64,000 nt of DNA from an uncultured Eubacterium sp. (GCA_910589665.1 CAJUTR010000003.1:1-64000); one strand, 5' to 3'. Shown: positions 33,376 through 43,629, counted from the stretch's first letter. Notes: a model not told the origin generated them from the sequence alone. Numbers and translations: made by a program.

Positions 33376-36066
33376 GTGGATAAACTTGTATTGATCGACG
33401 GAAACAGTATTGTAAACCGGGCGTTTTACGGGGTGCCTGACCTGACAAATAAGGAAGGACTCCATACGAACGCCATTTATGGTTTTTTGAATATTCTCAT
33501 CAAAGTGATCGAAGAAGAGTCGCCGACACATCTGCTCGTGGCATTTGATGTCAAGGCTCCGACGTTCCGGCATGAAATGTTTGAGGAGTATAAGGGGACG
33601 AGAAAGCCGATGCCGGATGATCTGCGGGAGCAGATCCCCGTGCTCAAAGAAGTGCTTTCTGCCATGAACATACAGATGAAAGAGCAGAAGGGGATTGAGG
33701 CGGATGATATTCTAGGAACGATGGCAAAAAGCGGCGAGGGGAGCGGTATGGATGTGTGCGTCGTGTCTGGCGACCGCGATCTTTTACAGCTGGCGACAGA
33801 TAAGATCAAAATCCGGATTCCAAAGACAAAGGGCGGCAAGACAATTGTAGAAGATTATTACCGTCCGCAGGTCATTGAAAAATACGGGGTGACACCGGAA
33901 CAGATCGTGGATCTGAAGGGACTGATGGGAGATTCCTCCGATAATATCCCAGGTGTTCCGGGTGTCGGTGAGAAGACGGCCTTGAAAATACTGACTCTGT
34001 TCGGCACGGTCGAGCAGGCGATCGAGCACGTAGAGGACATTACGCCAAACCGGGCGAGGGAGGCTGTTAAAAATAATACGAAGCTCGCCTTGTTAAGTAA
34101 AAAACTGGCGGCGATCAAAACGGATTGCAAGCTGGGCGTGAAAATAGAGGACTGTCTGGTGGGTAATATCTTTACCGAAGAAGCCTATGGGGTCATCCAG
34201 CGGCTGGAGTTTAAATCGATGATGGCGCGCTTCCAGAGCGATACGGGAGCGAACCTGTCGTTGGAAAAGAAGTTTCATATATTGAAGAAGAAAGAAGAGT
34301 TCGCAGCTTTGATCGGAACGTGTGGGAAAGGATCGGTTCTTTCGTTCAAGATCATTGCGAGATCGAAGGCGGAGCAGGGTCAGGAGCCGGATGGCCAGCT
34401 GTCGCTGTTTTCGCAGGAAGAGGAACGCATGGCGGCGGTTGTATTTGCCGTCTCCGAGGAGGAAGTCCTTTATTGTCCGGTAAGTGTCATCTCGGAAGCA
34501 TATGTCAAAGAGCAGCTTGCCTTACTCAAAGAATCGGGTGTTATATTTGTAACAAACGATCTGAAAAGCCAGCTGGAATATTTGCCGGACATCGACGCGA
34601 AACAGGCATTCGATACCGGATTGGCCGCCTACCTTGCCAATCCGATCCAAAAAGGTTTTTTGGAAGAGGATCTGGCGTTGGAGTATGCGGGCCTGACGAT
34701 GCCGCCGTACCAGCAGATGTTTGGTAAAAAAAGTTTTTATAAGGCGAGCGTGGACGCGCCAGAAGATTTTTCCAGATATGCGTGTTACTGCGTACTTACG
34801 TCTTTTTTGGCCTATAAGCCGCTGGAGCGGAAGCTGAAACAGATGAAATCGTATGAATTGTTTACGGAGATCGAAATGCCGCTCGTATTTACGCTGTTCC
34901 GGATGGAGCAGGAAGGGATCGCTGTAAAACGGGAAGCGCTCCGGGAGTATGGGGAGAAGCTTGGAGAGAGGATCGACGTATTACAGAAGGAGATCTATGA
35001 AATGGCTGGGGAGGAGTTCAATATCAATTCGCCCAAGCAGCTCGGCGTCATCCTGTTTGAAAAACTTCGGATGCCATATGGAAAGAAAACGAAAACCGGC
35101 TATTCGACATCCGCTGAGGTATTGGAAAAGCTACGGTTTGAGAGTCCGATCGTCGAGATGATACTCGAGTACCGCCAGCTGACGAAACTCAAATCAACGT
35201 ATGCGGACGGATTATCTGCCGATATCGATCTGGATGGCCGGATCCGCTCTACGTTTAATCAGACGATCACCGCGACCGGACGGCTGAGCAGTACCGAACC
35301 GAACTTGCAGAACATACCGATCCGCATGGAATTAGGGCGTCAGATCCGGAAAGTGTTTGTGCCAAAAGAAGGTTTTGTGTTTTTGGACGCGGATTATTCC
35401 CAGATCGAATTGCGTGTACTCGCCCACATGTCCGGGGACGAGAGGCTGATCGAGGCATATCGTGAAAATGCGGATGTCCACCGGACGACAGCTGCGCTCG
35501 TGTTCCATGTCCCCTATGAAGAGGTGACGGAGCTGCAGCGGCGGAATGCGAAGGCCGTTAATTTCGGGATTGTGTACGGCATTAGCGGATTTGGCCTTTC
35601 GAGGGATCTAAATATAACGAGAAAACAGGCAGAACAGTACATTGCCGATTATTTTGAGACATACCCGAATGTGAAGGCGTATATGGATTCTCTCGTGCAG
35701 ATGGGAAAGAAGAAGGGGTATGTGACGTCCATGTACGGCAGGAGACGTCCGATTCCGGAACTGGAGTCCAAAAATTTCATGCAGCGGCAGTTCGGAGAGC
35801 GGATTGCGATGAATTCACCGATCCAGGGAACAGCGGCAGATATTATCAAGATCGCGATGATCCATGTGGACGAAAAGCTGCGCGAGCGGAAACTGGCTTC
35901 TCGTCTTATTTTGCAGATCCACGATGAACTGTTGATCGAGACGAGGGAAGATGAGGTCGAAGAGGTGAAGCAGATCCTGGAACATGAGATGGTGGCGGCT
36001 GCCGATCTTTTGGTGCCGCTCATCGCAGAGGTGAAGCAGGGCGGAAACTGGTACGAAGCGAAGTGA
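33376..36066 (+). CDS. polA: DNA polymerase I
   Basis: Repair and Okazaki-processing polymerase of 896 residues. A 5'-3' exonuclease (about 1-290) starts with VLIDGNSIVNRAFYG, a degenerate 3'-5' exonuclease-like domain (about 300-490) lacks the catalytic DxE, and the polymerase domain carries DYSQIELR, RRNAKAVNFGIVYG and QIHDELLIE. GTG 33376 follows AAAGAGG by six bases and begins exactly at the conserved N-terminus; the frame is open further upstream into the terminator. It is followed by coaE, a common Firmicute order. Confidence 0.96.
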   Translation: MDKLVLIDGNSIVNRAFYGVPDLTNKEGLHTNAIYGFLNILIKVIEEESPTHLLVAFDVKAPTFRHEMFEEYKGTRKPMPDDLREQIPVLKEVLSAMNIQMKEQKGIEADDILGTMAKSGEGSGMDVCVVSGDRDLLQLATDKIKIRIPKTKGGKTIVEDYYRPQVIEKYGVTPEQIVDLKGLMGDSSDNIPGVPGVGEKTALKILTLFGTVEQAIEHVEDITPNRAREAVKNNTKLALLSKKLAAIKTDCKLGVKIEDCLVGNIFTEEAYGVIQRLEFKSMMARFQSDTGANLSLEKKFHILKKKEEFAALIGTCGKGSVLSFKIIARSKAEQGQEPDGQLSLFSQEEERMAAVVFAVSEEEVLYCPVSVISEAYVKEQLALLKESGVIFVTNDLKSQLEYLPDIDAKQAFDTGLAAYLANPIQKGFLEEDLALEYAGLTMPPYQQMFGKKSFYKASVDAPEDFSRYACYCVLTSFLAYKPLERKLKQMKSYELFTEIEMPLVFTLFRMEQEGIAVKREALREYGEKLGERIDVLQKEIYEMAGEEFNINSPKQLGVILFEKLRMPYGKKTKTGYSTSAEVLEKLRFESPIVEMILEYRQLTKLKSTYADGLSADIDLDGRIRSTFNQTITATGRLSSTEPNLQNIPIRMELGRQIRKVFVPKEGFVFLDADYSQIELRVLAHMSGDERLIEAYRENADVHRTTAALVFHVPYEEVTELQRRNAKAVNFGIVYGISGFGLSRDLNITRKQAEQYIADYFETYPNVKAYMDSLVQMGKKKGYVTSMYGRRRPIPELESKNFMQRQFGERIAMNSPIQGTAADIIKIAMIHVDEKLRERKLASRLILQIHDELLIETREDEVEEVKQILEHEMVAAADLLVPLIAEVKQGGNWYEAK

Positions 36067-36122
36067 TCGATGGCGCAAAAGACAGGTGATGTGTAAAGGA
36101 TAAGCGAATTGGAGGAGAGAAT

Positions 36123-36728
36123 ATGGTAATCGGGATGGCAGGAGGGGTCGGGAGCGGAAAGTCAACGGTGCTTTCTATCATGGAGCAGGAATATCCGGTT
36201 CAGATCTGTATGGCAGATGAACTGGGACATGCGGCGCTGGAACATGGCACAGAGGCATATGAGGCGGTCGTTACTGCCTTTGGAGAAGACATCCTGTGCG
36301 GTAGCGGGCGGATTGACCGAAATCTGCTTTCAGACATTGTTTACCAGGAGGGAGAGAAGCTTGCTGTGTTGAACGGGATCATCCATCCGTATGTGAAGAA
36401 GGAGATCCACAAACAGATCGAGCAATGCTCGCCTGACCGCATGTTTATACTTGAGACGGCGATCCTGTTTGAGACAGGGTGTGATGAACTGTGTGATGAG
36501 GTCTGGGGAGTGATTACTAAGGATGAGATCCGCATCCGGCGGCTGATGGAGTCAAGAGGGTATACACGGGAAAAAGCGGAATATATCATGAAAAACCAAA
36601 TGGGAAATGGAGAACTGGCGAAGCGGTGCAATCGTCTGATCGTCAACGATGGGGACAGGGAAGAACTGCGCCGGCAGATCCGTACATATATGATTGAGGT
36701 CGTTGCAATTCTTCCGAAGGTATGGTAA
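36123..36728 (+). CDS. coaE: Dephospho-CoA kinase
   Basis: Last enzyme of coenzyme A synthesis, 201 residues. P-loop GGVGSGKST at residues 8-16; the usual D in the following DADxxxH segment appears as MADELGHAAL. LID-like arginine-rich residues occur near 140-160. AATTGGAGGAG precedes the ATG. It lies 56 bases after polA. Confidence 0.93.
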   Translation: MVIGMAGGVGSGKSTVLSIMEQEYPVQICMADELGHAALEHGTEAYEAVVTAFGEDILCGSGRIDRNLLSDIVYQEGEKLAVLNGIIHPYVKKEIHKQIEQCSPDRMFILETAILFETGCDELCDEVWGVITKDEIRIRRLMESRGYTREKAEYIMKNQMGNGELAKRCNRLIVNDGDREELRRQIRTYMIEVVAILPKVW

Positions 36729-36822
36729 AATAAGTGCTGCCGTACTTATTAGCAAATTGACGTTACATTTTTTGGATGACGCATTACCGTTTTGCATGTG
36801 ATACTGGGGATGAGGTCTGATT

Positions 36823-38997
36823 ATGAGAAAAAAGAGAGAAGATTACGTATTTGGATTGGATATTGGCACACGGAGCATCGTCGGTACGCTTGGTTACCGT
36901 GTTGGTACGGATCGTTTTGTCGTCGTGGCACAGGTTTCCATCGAGCATAAGACGCGTGCCGTGATCGACGGACAGATCCACGATATACCGACCGTGACGA
37001 AGACGATCGCCGAAGTAAAGGCGCGCCTGGAATCTACAATAGGAGAAACGCTTACGGATGTCAGCATTGCGGCGGCCGGGCGGGTGTTGAAGACGAAAAC
37101 CATCTATGTCGAATATGAGATGCCGAAGGAGACGCGGGTGACGAAAGAACATATGTACTCGCTGGATAACATTGCGGTTGAAAAAGCGTATGAGGAGGTT
37201 CGCGAAGAGGGGGATCATAAAGACAAGCGTTTTTACTGCGTCGGATATTCTCCGGTCAAGTACTATCTGAACGGTTATCCGATGGAGATGATCGAACAGC
37301 ATGTGGCCTCTTCGATCGGCGTGGAAATGATCACTACCTTTTTGCCAGATGAGGTTGTCGAGGGGTTATATTCGGCTGTAGAAGACGCGGGACTGCGTGT
37401 GGTGAGCCTGACGCTCGAGCCGATTGCTGCGATCAATCTGGCGATTCCCGACCGCTTCCGCCTGCTGAATATTGCCCTCATCGACGTCGGCGCCGGAACG
37501 TCGGATATTTCCATTGTGAAAGACGGGAGCATTATCGCTTTTGGAATGATCCCGCTTGCCGGAGATGAGATCACAGAGGCGATCGCGAAAAAATATCTAG
37601 TTGATTTTGAGACGGCAGAACAGATCAAAAAGGCGACAGCGAAAAATAAGGTGTCATCATTTAAGAATATCATGGGAGAGTCCTACCGGCTGACAAGCGA
37701 AGAGGTGGGTGAAACGATAGATGAGGCCATTGAGACGATCGTCGATCAGGTGGCGGGGAAAGTCAGGGAACTCAATGGAGGCAAGTCGGTCAGTGCAGTC
37801 TTTGTCGTGGGCGGAGGCGGAAAAATGCCTGGGTTTACAGCTAAAATGGCAGAGAAACTGGAGCTTCCGGAAAACCGGGTTGCGATCCGAGGGGCGGAGG
37901 TATTGCAGCAGATCGATTTTTCAGCGACTGGCATTAAAAAGGATTCGACACTTGTGACTCCGATTGGTATTTGCATGGAGTACTATGAGCAGAAGAGCAA
38001 TTTCATACATGTCCGAGTGAATGACGAGCGGGTGAAGATATATGATAATGGAAAAGCGACGTTACTTGATGCGTGTATTCACGCCGGTTTTTCGCAGGAA
38101 AGCCTGTTTCCGTCACGCGGGGCAGGATTTACGTATACGGTCAATGGGGAGAGACGGGAGGCGAAGGGACGGACGGGCGAAGCCGCGGAAGTCCGCCTGA
38201 ATGGAAAAGAAACGAATCTCAATGAATGGATCAAAGATGGGGATGAGATTTTTATCCGGCCAGCGACGAAAGGGGAAGATGCTTCGCTGATCCTTGGACG
38301 GATCGCGGAGTTCAAGAAAGAACTTTCGTATACGCTGTTTGGCAGACAGGTTCTCTGCCCGAAGCGGGCGGAGGTAAACGGGGAACTGCGTTCGGCAGAA
38401 TGCCAGATCCATGACGGCGATGAGGTGGTCGTTCATGATTTTTACTCGGTGGCACAGCTTCTTGAGTTTATGGGAATGGAACAGGAAGAACGCGTTCTTG
38501 TCAACGGCGAAGAAGTAGATGCCAGGACAAAATTAAAGATGGGGGCGAAAGTAGAACGGCTCCCTGAGGAGGAACCGGAACCCAAACCGGTTGAAAATGT
38601 GCTATCCGGCCTGAGCGATCTCATACCGCCATCGGGTCAGGATCCGTTACTAGCGCCGGTCCGGCCGTTACCGGCATGGGCGAATGACTTGCCGATCAGT
38701 AATCCGGCCGTAAGACCGTTTCAGGCCGCGCCAATCCCTTCGGCACCGAAGGTACCGCCAGTTCAGACGGCATCTTTTATCAGGGAGCGCAGCATAGAGG
38801 TAAACGTGAACGGAAAAAAGGTGGAGTTATTGTCCAAACCAAACCATATGTTTGTCGATGTGTTCGATGTCTACCCGTTTGATCTGACAAAGGCGGGAGG
38901 AAACCGTATGGTCTGTCGTGTAAATGGCATGGAAGTGAGGGATTTTACAACACCGGTACATGAAAATGATGAAATAGATCTTTACTGGGAAAAGTGA
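36823..38997 (+). CDS. Large FtsA/SHS2-type ATPase with repeated C-terminal modules
   Basis: Protein of 724 residues. Residues 1-370 are an FtsA/PilM-like actin fold (FGLDIGTRSIVGTLGY, IDVGAGTSDISI, VVGGGGKMPGF), with an SHS2-like subdomain. The rest is unusual: at least three units with a repeated VNG-(13-15 residues)-DGDEI/V pattern (around residues 455-475, 515-540, 560-585 and at the very end), like small beta-grasp folds, and a proline-rich linker at about 590-640. Normal FtsA is about 420 residues and ends in an amphipathic helix that is not evident here. It is followed by a walJ-like gene. Role in division or envelope assembly is inferred. Confidence 0.85.
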   Translation: MRKKREDYVFGLDIGTRSIVGTLGYRVGTDRFVVVAQVSIEHKTRAVIDGQIHDIPTVTKTIAEVKARLESTIGETLTDVSIAAAGRVLKTKTIYVEYEMPKETRVTKEHMYSLDNIAVEKAYEEVREEGDHKDKRFYCVGYSPVKYYLNGYPMEMIEQHVASSIGVEMITTFLPDEVVEGLYSAVEDAGLRVVSLTLEPIAAINLAIPDRFRLLNIALIDVGAGTSDISIVKDGSIIAFGMIPLAGDEITEAIAKKYLVDFETAEQIKKATAKNKVSSFKNIMGESYRLTSEEVGETIDEAIETIVDQVAGKVRELNGGKSVSAVFVVGGGGKMPGFTAKMAEKLELPENRVAIRGAEVLQQIDFSATGIKKDSTLVTPIGICMEYYEQKSNFIHVRVNDERVKIYDNGKATLLDACIHAGFSQESLFPSRGAGFTYTVNGERREAKGRTGEAAEVRLNGKETNLNEWIKDGDEIFIRPATKGEDASLILGRIAEFKKELSYTLFGRQVLCPKRAEVNGELRSAECQIHDGDEVVVHDFYSVAQLLEFMGMEQEERVLVNGEEVDARTKLKMGAKVERLPEEEPEPKPVENVLSGLSDLIPPSGQDPLLAPVRPLPAWANDLPISNPAVRPFQAAPIPSAPKVPPVQTASFIRERSIEVNVNGKKVELLSKPNHMFVDVFDVYPFDLTKAGGNRMVCRVNGMEVRDFTTPVHENDEIDLYWEK

Positions 38998-39008
38998 GGC
39001 AGTTCAAA

Positions 39009-39818
39009 ATGAAACTTTACAGTATAGCAAGCGGGAGCAGCGGAAACAGTATTTTTGTCGGTTCCGGCAGTACGGGGCGGGGGGTTCTCATCGATACGGG
39101 GATCAGTAAAAAGAGGATGGAAGAAGGTTTGTCGCTGGAACATATGTCGTTTGAAGATGTGGACGGCATATTTATCACACATGAACATTCGGATCATATT
39201 AGTGGATTGGGACCGGTTTTGAGAAAATACAGGATCCCGGTTTACGCGACGGAGCGAACGATCAGATACATACTGGAAAACGGAAAATGCGGAAAAGTGG
39301 AGAACGAACTGTTTCAGTGTGTGAAACCGGATGTACCGGTTTCGGTGGGCGGAATGGAAGTGATGCCGTTTTCGGTGTCCCATGACGCGGCAGATCCGGT
39401 CTGCTACACCGTCCGGGAAGGACAAAATAAAGTGGCGGTGGCGACGGATATGGGTGAATATACCGATTATACTTTTTCCCATTTGGAAGATTGTGACGGC
39501 ATCCTGATCGAAGCGAATCATGATATCAATATGCTGCAGGCCGGACATTATCCGTATTATTTAAAACTGCGTATTTTGGGGAAAGAGGGTCATTTATCGA
39601 ACGATGCCTGTGGAAGGATGCTCCGCCGGCTGATCCATTTGAAGGTAAAACATATTTTGCTGGGACATTTGAGTAAAGAAAACAATTACCCGGAACTTGC
39701 TTACGAAACCGTTAAATATGAATTGGAGCAGGAAAGCGGTTTTGGAAAGGACAGCGGGGTATTTCTCGGAGTCGCGGGCCGGCAGGCGCCGACATCGCCG
39801 GTTTACGTATCCGCATAA
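39009..39818 (+). CDS. walJ: Metallo-beta-lactamase fold hydrolase (WalJ/YycJ-like)
   Basis: Protein of 269 residues with the starting motif SIASGSSGNSIFVG and the metal-binding THEHSDHISG, typical of YycJ/WalJ, a likely 5'-3' exonuclease tied to DNA repair and cell wall coordination. ATG 39009 follows GAGG; a GTG at 38994 overlaps the previous stop. The walRK two-component system is not in the window. Confidence 0.9.
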   Translation: MKLYSIASGSSGNSIFVGSGSTGRGVLIDTGISKKRMEEGLSLEHMSFEDVDGIFITHEHSDHISGLGPVLRKYRIPVYATERTIRYILENGKCGKVENELFQCVKPDVPVSVGGMEVMPFSVSHDAADPVCYTVREGQNKVAVATDMGEYTDYTFSHLEDCDGILIEANHDINMLQAGHYPYYLKLRILGKEGHLSNDACGRMLRRLIHLKVKHILLGHLSKENNYPELAYETVKYELEQESGFGKDSGVFLGVAGRQAPTSPVYVSA

Positions 39819-39850
39819 AGAAGGCATGAGTGGAAAGAGAGAGGTTGACG

Positions 39851-40123
39851 ATGAAAAAAACGATTATTACCGTGGTGGGAAAAGACAGTGTGGGAATCAT
39901 TGCAAAAGTATGTACGTATCTTTCGGACAATGGGATCAATATCCTTGATATTTCCCAAACGATCGTAGATGGCTATTTTAATATGATGATGATCGCCAAT
40001 ACGGATATGTCCTCGAAAAACTCCGAGGAAATTTCCAGAGAGTTAGAGGAGCTAGGGAAAGAGATACACTGTATCATCCGTGCTCAGAGGGAAGAAATCT
40101 TTGATATGATGCACCGGATCTGA
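39851..40123 (+). CDS. ACT-domain regulatory protein
   Basis: Protein of 90 residues that is a single ACT domain (TIITVVGKDSVGIIAKVCTYLSDNGINILDISQ). ACT-only proteins of this type are always paired with a DUF711 (PFL-family) protein, as here. It presumably binds an amino acid or similar ligand and regulates its partner. ATG 39851 lies behind GAGAGG. Confidence 0.92.
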   Translation: MKKTIITVVGKDSVGIIAKVCTYLSDNGINILDISQTIVDGYFNMMMIANTDMSSKNSEEISRELEELGKEIHCIIRAQREEIFDMMHRI

Positions 40124-40222
40124 CCGGTGGGCGGAATCATTTGGCGGGAAAGGAGCCACAGGAGCTTTGGTTAGTTCGGGGATTCCCCCGGTACGAATTA
40201 TGTAGGAGGATGGAAGCGTAAC

Positions 40223-41587
40223 ATGATCAATATAAATGAAGTCATCGAAACAAATAGGATGATCGACGAGGAAAATCTGGATGTCCGCACGATCACGATG
40301 GGAATCAGTCTGTTCGATTGCGTGGACAGCGATCTGGGACGGCTGTGTAAAAATATTACGGATAAAATTGTCCGCATGGCGAGGAATTTAGTGGCAGTTG
40401 GGGAAGAAATAAGTATGGAGTATGGAATCCCGATCGTGAATAAACGGATTTCGATCACGCCGGTTTCTCTAGTCGGAGGTTCCGCCTGCCAGTCGCCGGA
40501 TGATTTTGTGGAGATTGCAAAAGCGCTTGACTGCGCGGCGAAACAGGTTGGCGTCAATTTTATCGGCGGGTATACGGCGCTCGTATCAAAAAAGATGACC
40601 GAAGCCGACCGGAATCTGATCCGTTCCATTCCGAAAGCGCTCGCTTGTACCGAACGGGTATGCAGTTCTGTCAATGTCGGTTCGACGAAGACGGGTCTTG
40701 ACATGGACGCCATACGCCTGATGGGAAAGATCGTAAAGGAGACGGCAGTACTTACGAAAGAAAACGATTCGCTCGGCTGCGCAAAGCTCGTCGTATTTTG
40801 CAACGCGCCGGACGATAATCCGTTTATGGCAGGGGCATTCCACGGGGTGACGGAGGGCGATGCGATCATCAATGTGGGAGTCAGCGGGCCGGGAGTCGTG
40901 AAGACGGCGCTCGAAAAGGTGAAGGATCAAGACTTTGGAAAAGTGTGCGAAACAATCAAGAAGACGGCGTTTAAAATTACGCGCGTCGGGCAGCTTGTGG
41001 CCTATGAGGCGTCAAAGAGGCTCGGCGTTCCGTTCGGGATCATTGATCTGTCGCTGGCTCCGACGCCTGCCGTGGGCGACAGCATCGCGGAAATTTTTGA
41101 GGTGCTGGGACTCGAGAGAGCCGGCGCACCGGGGACGACGGCGGCGCTTGCGATGTTGAACGATCAGGTGAAAAAAGGCGGTGTAATGGCATCTTCTTAT
41201 GTGGGGGGCTTAAGCGGCGCGTTTATTCCGGTCAGCGAGGACCGGGGCATGATCGACGCAGTATCAGACGGAGCGCTCACGCTGGAAAAACTGGAGGCGA
41301 TGACGTGCGTCTGCTCGGTCGGACTTGATATGATCGCGATACCGGGAGATACAAAGGAGACGACGATTGCCGGTATCATTGCCGATGAGATGGCAATCGG
41401 CATGATCAACCAGAAGACGACAGCGGTGCGTATCATACCCGTTCAGGGGAAAGGTGTGGGAGAAAAGGCTGAGTTCGGCGGACTTTTGGGTTATGCGCCG
41501 ATCATGCCGGTGAACGGATTTGACTGTGATGGATTTGTAAACCGTCAGGGGCGGATTCCGGCGCCGATCCACAGCTTTAAAAATTAA
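40223..41587 (+). CDS. DUF711 (PFL family) protein
   Basis: Protein of 454 residues with the complete DUF711 fold (VRTITMGISLFDC start, GGSACQSPDDF near 90, GLSGAFIPVSEDRGM near 330). The fold is related to the glycyl-radical pyruvate formate-lyase family by name only; no glycyl radical motif is present and the reaction is unknown. GTAGGAGGATGG precedes the ATG. The ACT-DUF711 pair is conserved across Firmicutes. Confidence 0.92.
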   Translation: MININEVIETNRMIDEENLDVRTITMGISLFDCVDSDLGRLCKNITDKIVRMARNLVAVGEEISMEYGIPIVNKRISITPVSLVGGSACQSPDDFVEIAKALDCAAKQVGVNFIGGYTALVSKKMTEADRNLIRSIPKALACTERVCSSVNVGSTKTGLDMDAIRLMGKIVKETAVLTKENDSLGCAKLVVFCNAPDDNPFMAGAFHGVTEGDAIINVGVSGPGVVKTALEKVKDQDFGKVCETIKKTAFKITRVGQLVAYEASKRLGVPFGIIDLSLAPTPAVGDSIAEIFEVLGLERAGAPGTTAALAMLNDQVKKGGVMASSYVGGLSGAFIPVSEDRGMIDAVSDGALTLEKLEAMTCVCSVGLDMIAIPGDTKETTIAGIIADEMAIGMINQKTTAVRIIPVQGKGVGEKAEFGGLLGYAPIMPVNGFDCDGFVNRQGRIPAPIHSFKN

Positions 41588-41610
41588 GCGGAAAAAGAAA
41601 GGAAGACACG

Positions 41611-43059
41611 ATGCTGGAAGCGATTGACTACAAAAAGATTTTTACCTATTTTGAGGAAATTTCGAATGTACCGAGAGGTTCTTACCACAATGAAAAGATC
41701 AGCGAGTATCTCGTTCAATTTGCGAAAGATCACGGGTTTTCTTACCGGGTGGATGATGCCCGGAATGTCATCATCAAAAAGCCGGCGTGCGGGAAAACGG
41801 CCAGCCGGGATGCTGTGATGCTCCAGGGGCATATGGATATGGTCTGTGTGAGTGAAGGCGTGAGCCACGATTTTTTGACGGAGGGACTTTCGCTCCGTGT
41901 AGAGGGCGATCATATTTGTGCCGATGGAACGACGCTCGGCGGCGACGATGGCATCGCGCTTGCATACATGCTCGCGCTTCTCGATGGAGACGGGTACACA
42001 CATCCGCCGATCGAAGCTGTTTTTACCGTGGACGAGGAGGTCGGGATGAACGGCGCCGCTGCGCTTGATGTCTCGGATCTCGAGGCTAAGAGGCTGATCA
42101 ATATTGACAATGAAGAGGAGGGGCAGCTGCTCGTCAGCTGTGCCGGCGGTGCAAGGGCACAGGTGGAATTTACCGGTTCTAGGGAGAAGAGGAAGGGAAC
42201 GTTTCTCGAGGTGTCGGTGAGTGGACTTGCAGGCGGGCATTCCGGAACGGAAATTGGTAAACATCCGTTCAATGCTTCGATCCTCTTAGGAAGGATTTTG
42301 GCGGAGACATTTGAGACGCATCCATTTTTACTCCGTTCCTTTCAGGGCGGGGATAAGGACAATGTGATCACGAATGCCGCTGCGGCGCATATTTATTGTG
42401 AGGGGCAGGCGGAGGAACTGTCAGGCTGCCTTTCGGAATTTGCGGTCAGGCTGACGGAAGAACTGCGTTCGCAGGAACCGGACATGACGGTTGAGGTTGG
42501 GAAACCGGAGACGAAAGAGGATTTTTGTTTTGACCGCGCGTTCACGGACGCCGTGCTCACGTTTATGGATCTGACGATTTCGGGAGTTCAGGTTTATTCC
42601 GGCGATATACCAGGTATGGTCGAAAGTTCTCTGAATATGGGCGTGGCAAAAACCGACGAATCGGGAATCGTACTAGGATTTGCCGTGCGAAGCCAGAAAA
42701 AAAGTTATAAGGAGCATATGCTGTTCCAGCTTCGGCGGCTCGCGGCATGTGCGGCAAAGGCTGGCTGCGGGCATTCGTTTCAGACGTCGGGTGATTATCC
42801 GGAGTGGGATTATAAACAGGATTCGCATTTGCGTGAAGTGATGGTCAGGGAATTCCGGGAATGTTTTGGCAAAGAACCGAGAGTCGAGGGGATACATGCC
42901 GGACTCGAATGCGGGATGTTAGCAGAAAAGATCCCAGGCCTCGATATCGTTTCATTTGGCCCGGATATACAGGATATCCACACGGTGAGGGAGCGGATGA
43001 GCATATCTTCCGCCAAGCGGAATTTTGATTTTCTGATCCGTGTGTTGGAAAAGTTGTAA
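41611..43059 (+). CDS. pepD: Aminoacyl-histidine dipeptidase PepD
   Basis: M20-family metallopeptidase of 482 residues that cleaves dipeptides such as Xaa-His. Metal-binding motifs HMDMV (about residue 73), GGDDGIA (about 109) and DEEVGMNGA (about 143) are intact, and a dimerisation domain with GGHSGTEI follows. AAGGAAG precedes the ATG. Ten bases before the NUDIX gene reading frame. Confidence 0.95.
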   Translation: MLEAIDYKKIFTYFEEISNVPRGSYHNEKISEYLVQFAKDHGFSYRVDDARNVIIKKPACGKTASRDAVMLQGHMDMVCVSEGVSHDFLTEGLSLRVEGDHICADGTTLGGDDGIALAYMLALLDGDGYTHPPIEAVFTVDEEVGMNGAAALDVSDLEAKRLINIDNEEEGQLLVSCAGGARAQVEFTGSREKRKGTFLEVSVSGLAGGHSGTEIGKHPFNASILLGRILAETFETHPFLLRSFQGGDKDNVITNAAAAHIYCEGQAEELSGCLSEFAVRLTEELRSQEPDMTVEVGKPETKEDFCFDRAFTDAVLTFMDLTISGVQVYSGDIPGMVESSLNMGVAKTDESGIVLGFAVRSQKKSYKEHMLFQLRRLAACAAKAGCGHSFQTSGDYPEWDYKQDSHLREVMVREFRECFGKEPRVEGIHAGLECGMLAEKIPGLDIVSFGPDIQDIHTVRERMSISSAKRNFDFLIRVLEKL

Positions 43060-43080
43060 ATAGCAGAAATGAGGGGAAGT

Positions 43081-43629
43081 ATGGAAAAGTTTGAAATACT
43101 GCATCGAAAACTGGAACATCACGGATCGATCGTGGATTTTTATACGCTGGATGTCAAAGTTCCAAACGGAAATGTGACGAAATGGGATCATATCGAGCAC
43201 AAAGGCGCGTCCGCGGTCGTTCCCGTCGATGAAGACGGAAAGATCCTGATGGTGCGCCAGTACCGGGGTGCGATCGATGACATCATGCTGGAGATCCCAG
43301 CTGGCGGCAGGGACAGCGCCGAAGAGGATTTTAAGATCTGTGCGGCACGGGAACTTGAGGAAGAGACCGGATACCGGTCGGATGATATCCATCATCTGAT
43401 CGATATAAACACGGCAGCTGCTTATACGAGTGAGAAAATCGTCGTGTACTACGCGGAACATCTGATCCCGTCGAAACAAAAGCTGGATGAAAATGAATTT
43501 GTGAATATCGAGCGCTATACGATAGAAGAAATAGAAGAAAAAATTTTCTCCTGTGAGATCACGGATGCCAAGACGATCGCCGGAGTACTCGCCTATAAAA
43601 ATATGCTTGGGGTAAAACATCACTCATAA
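43081..43629 (+). CDS. nudF: NUDIX hydrolase, ADP-ribose pyrophosphatase type
   Basis: Protein of 182 residues with a full Nudix box (GGRDSAEEDFKICAARELEE, then ETGY). Layout and length fit ADP-ribose pyrophosphatase, which clears ADP-ribose. ATG 43081 follows GAGGGG; an upstream in-frame ATG at 43069 is too close to that site. Probably co-transcribed with pepD. Confidence 0.9.
   Translation: MEKFEILHRKLEHHGSIVDFYTLDVKVPNGNVTKWDHIEHKGASAVVPVDEDGKILMVRQYRGAIDDIMLEIPAGGRDSAEEDFKICAARELEEETGYRSDDIHHLIDINTAAAYTSEKIVVYYAEHLIPSKQKLDENEFVNIERYTIEEIEEKIFSCEITDAKTIAGVLAYKNMLGVKHHS

Noticed and set aside
36729..36750. AATAAGT/ACTTATT inverted repeat after coaE
   Set aside because: An AT-only 7-bp stem without a U-tract is too weak to call a terminator.
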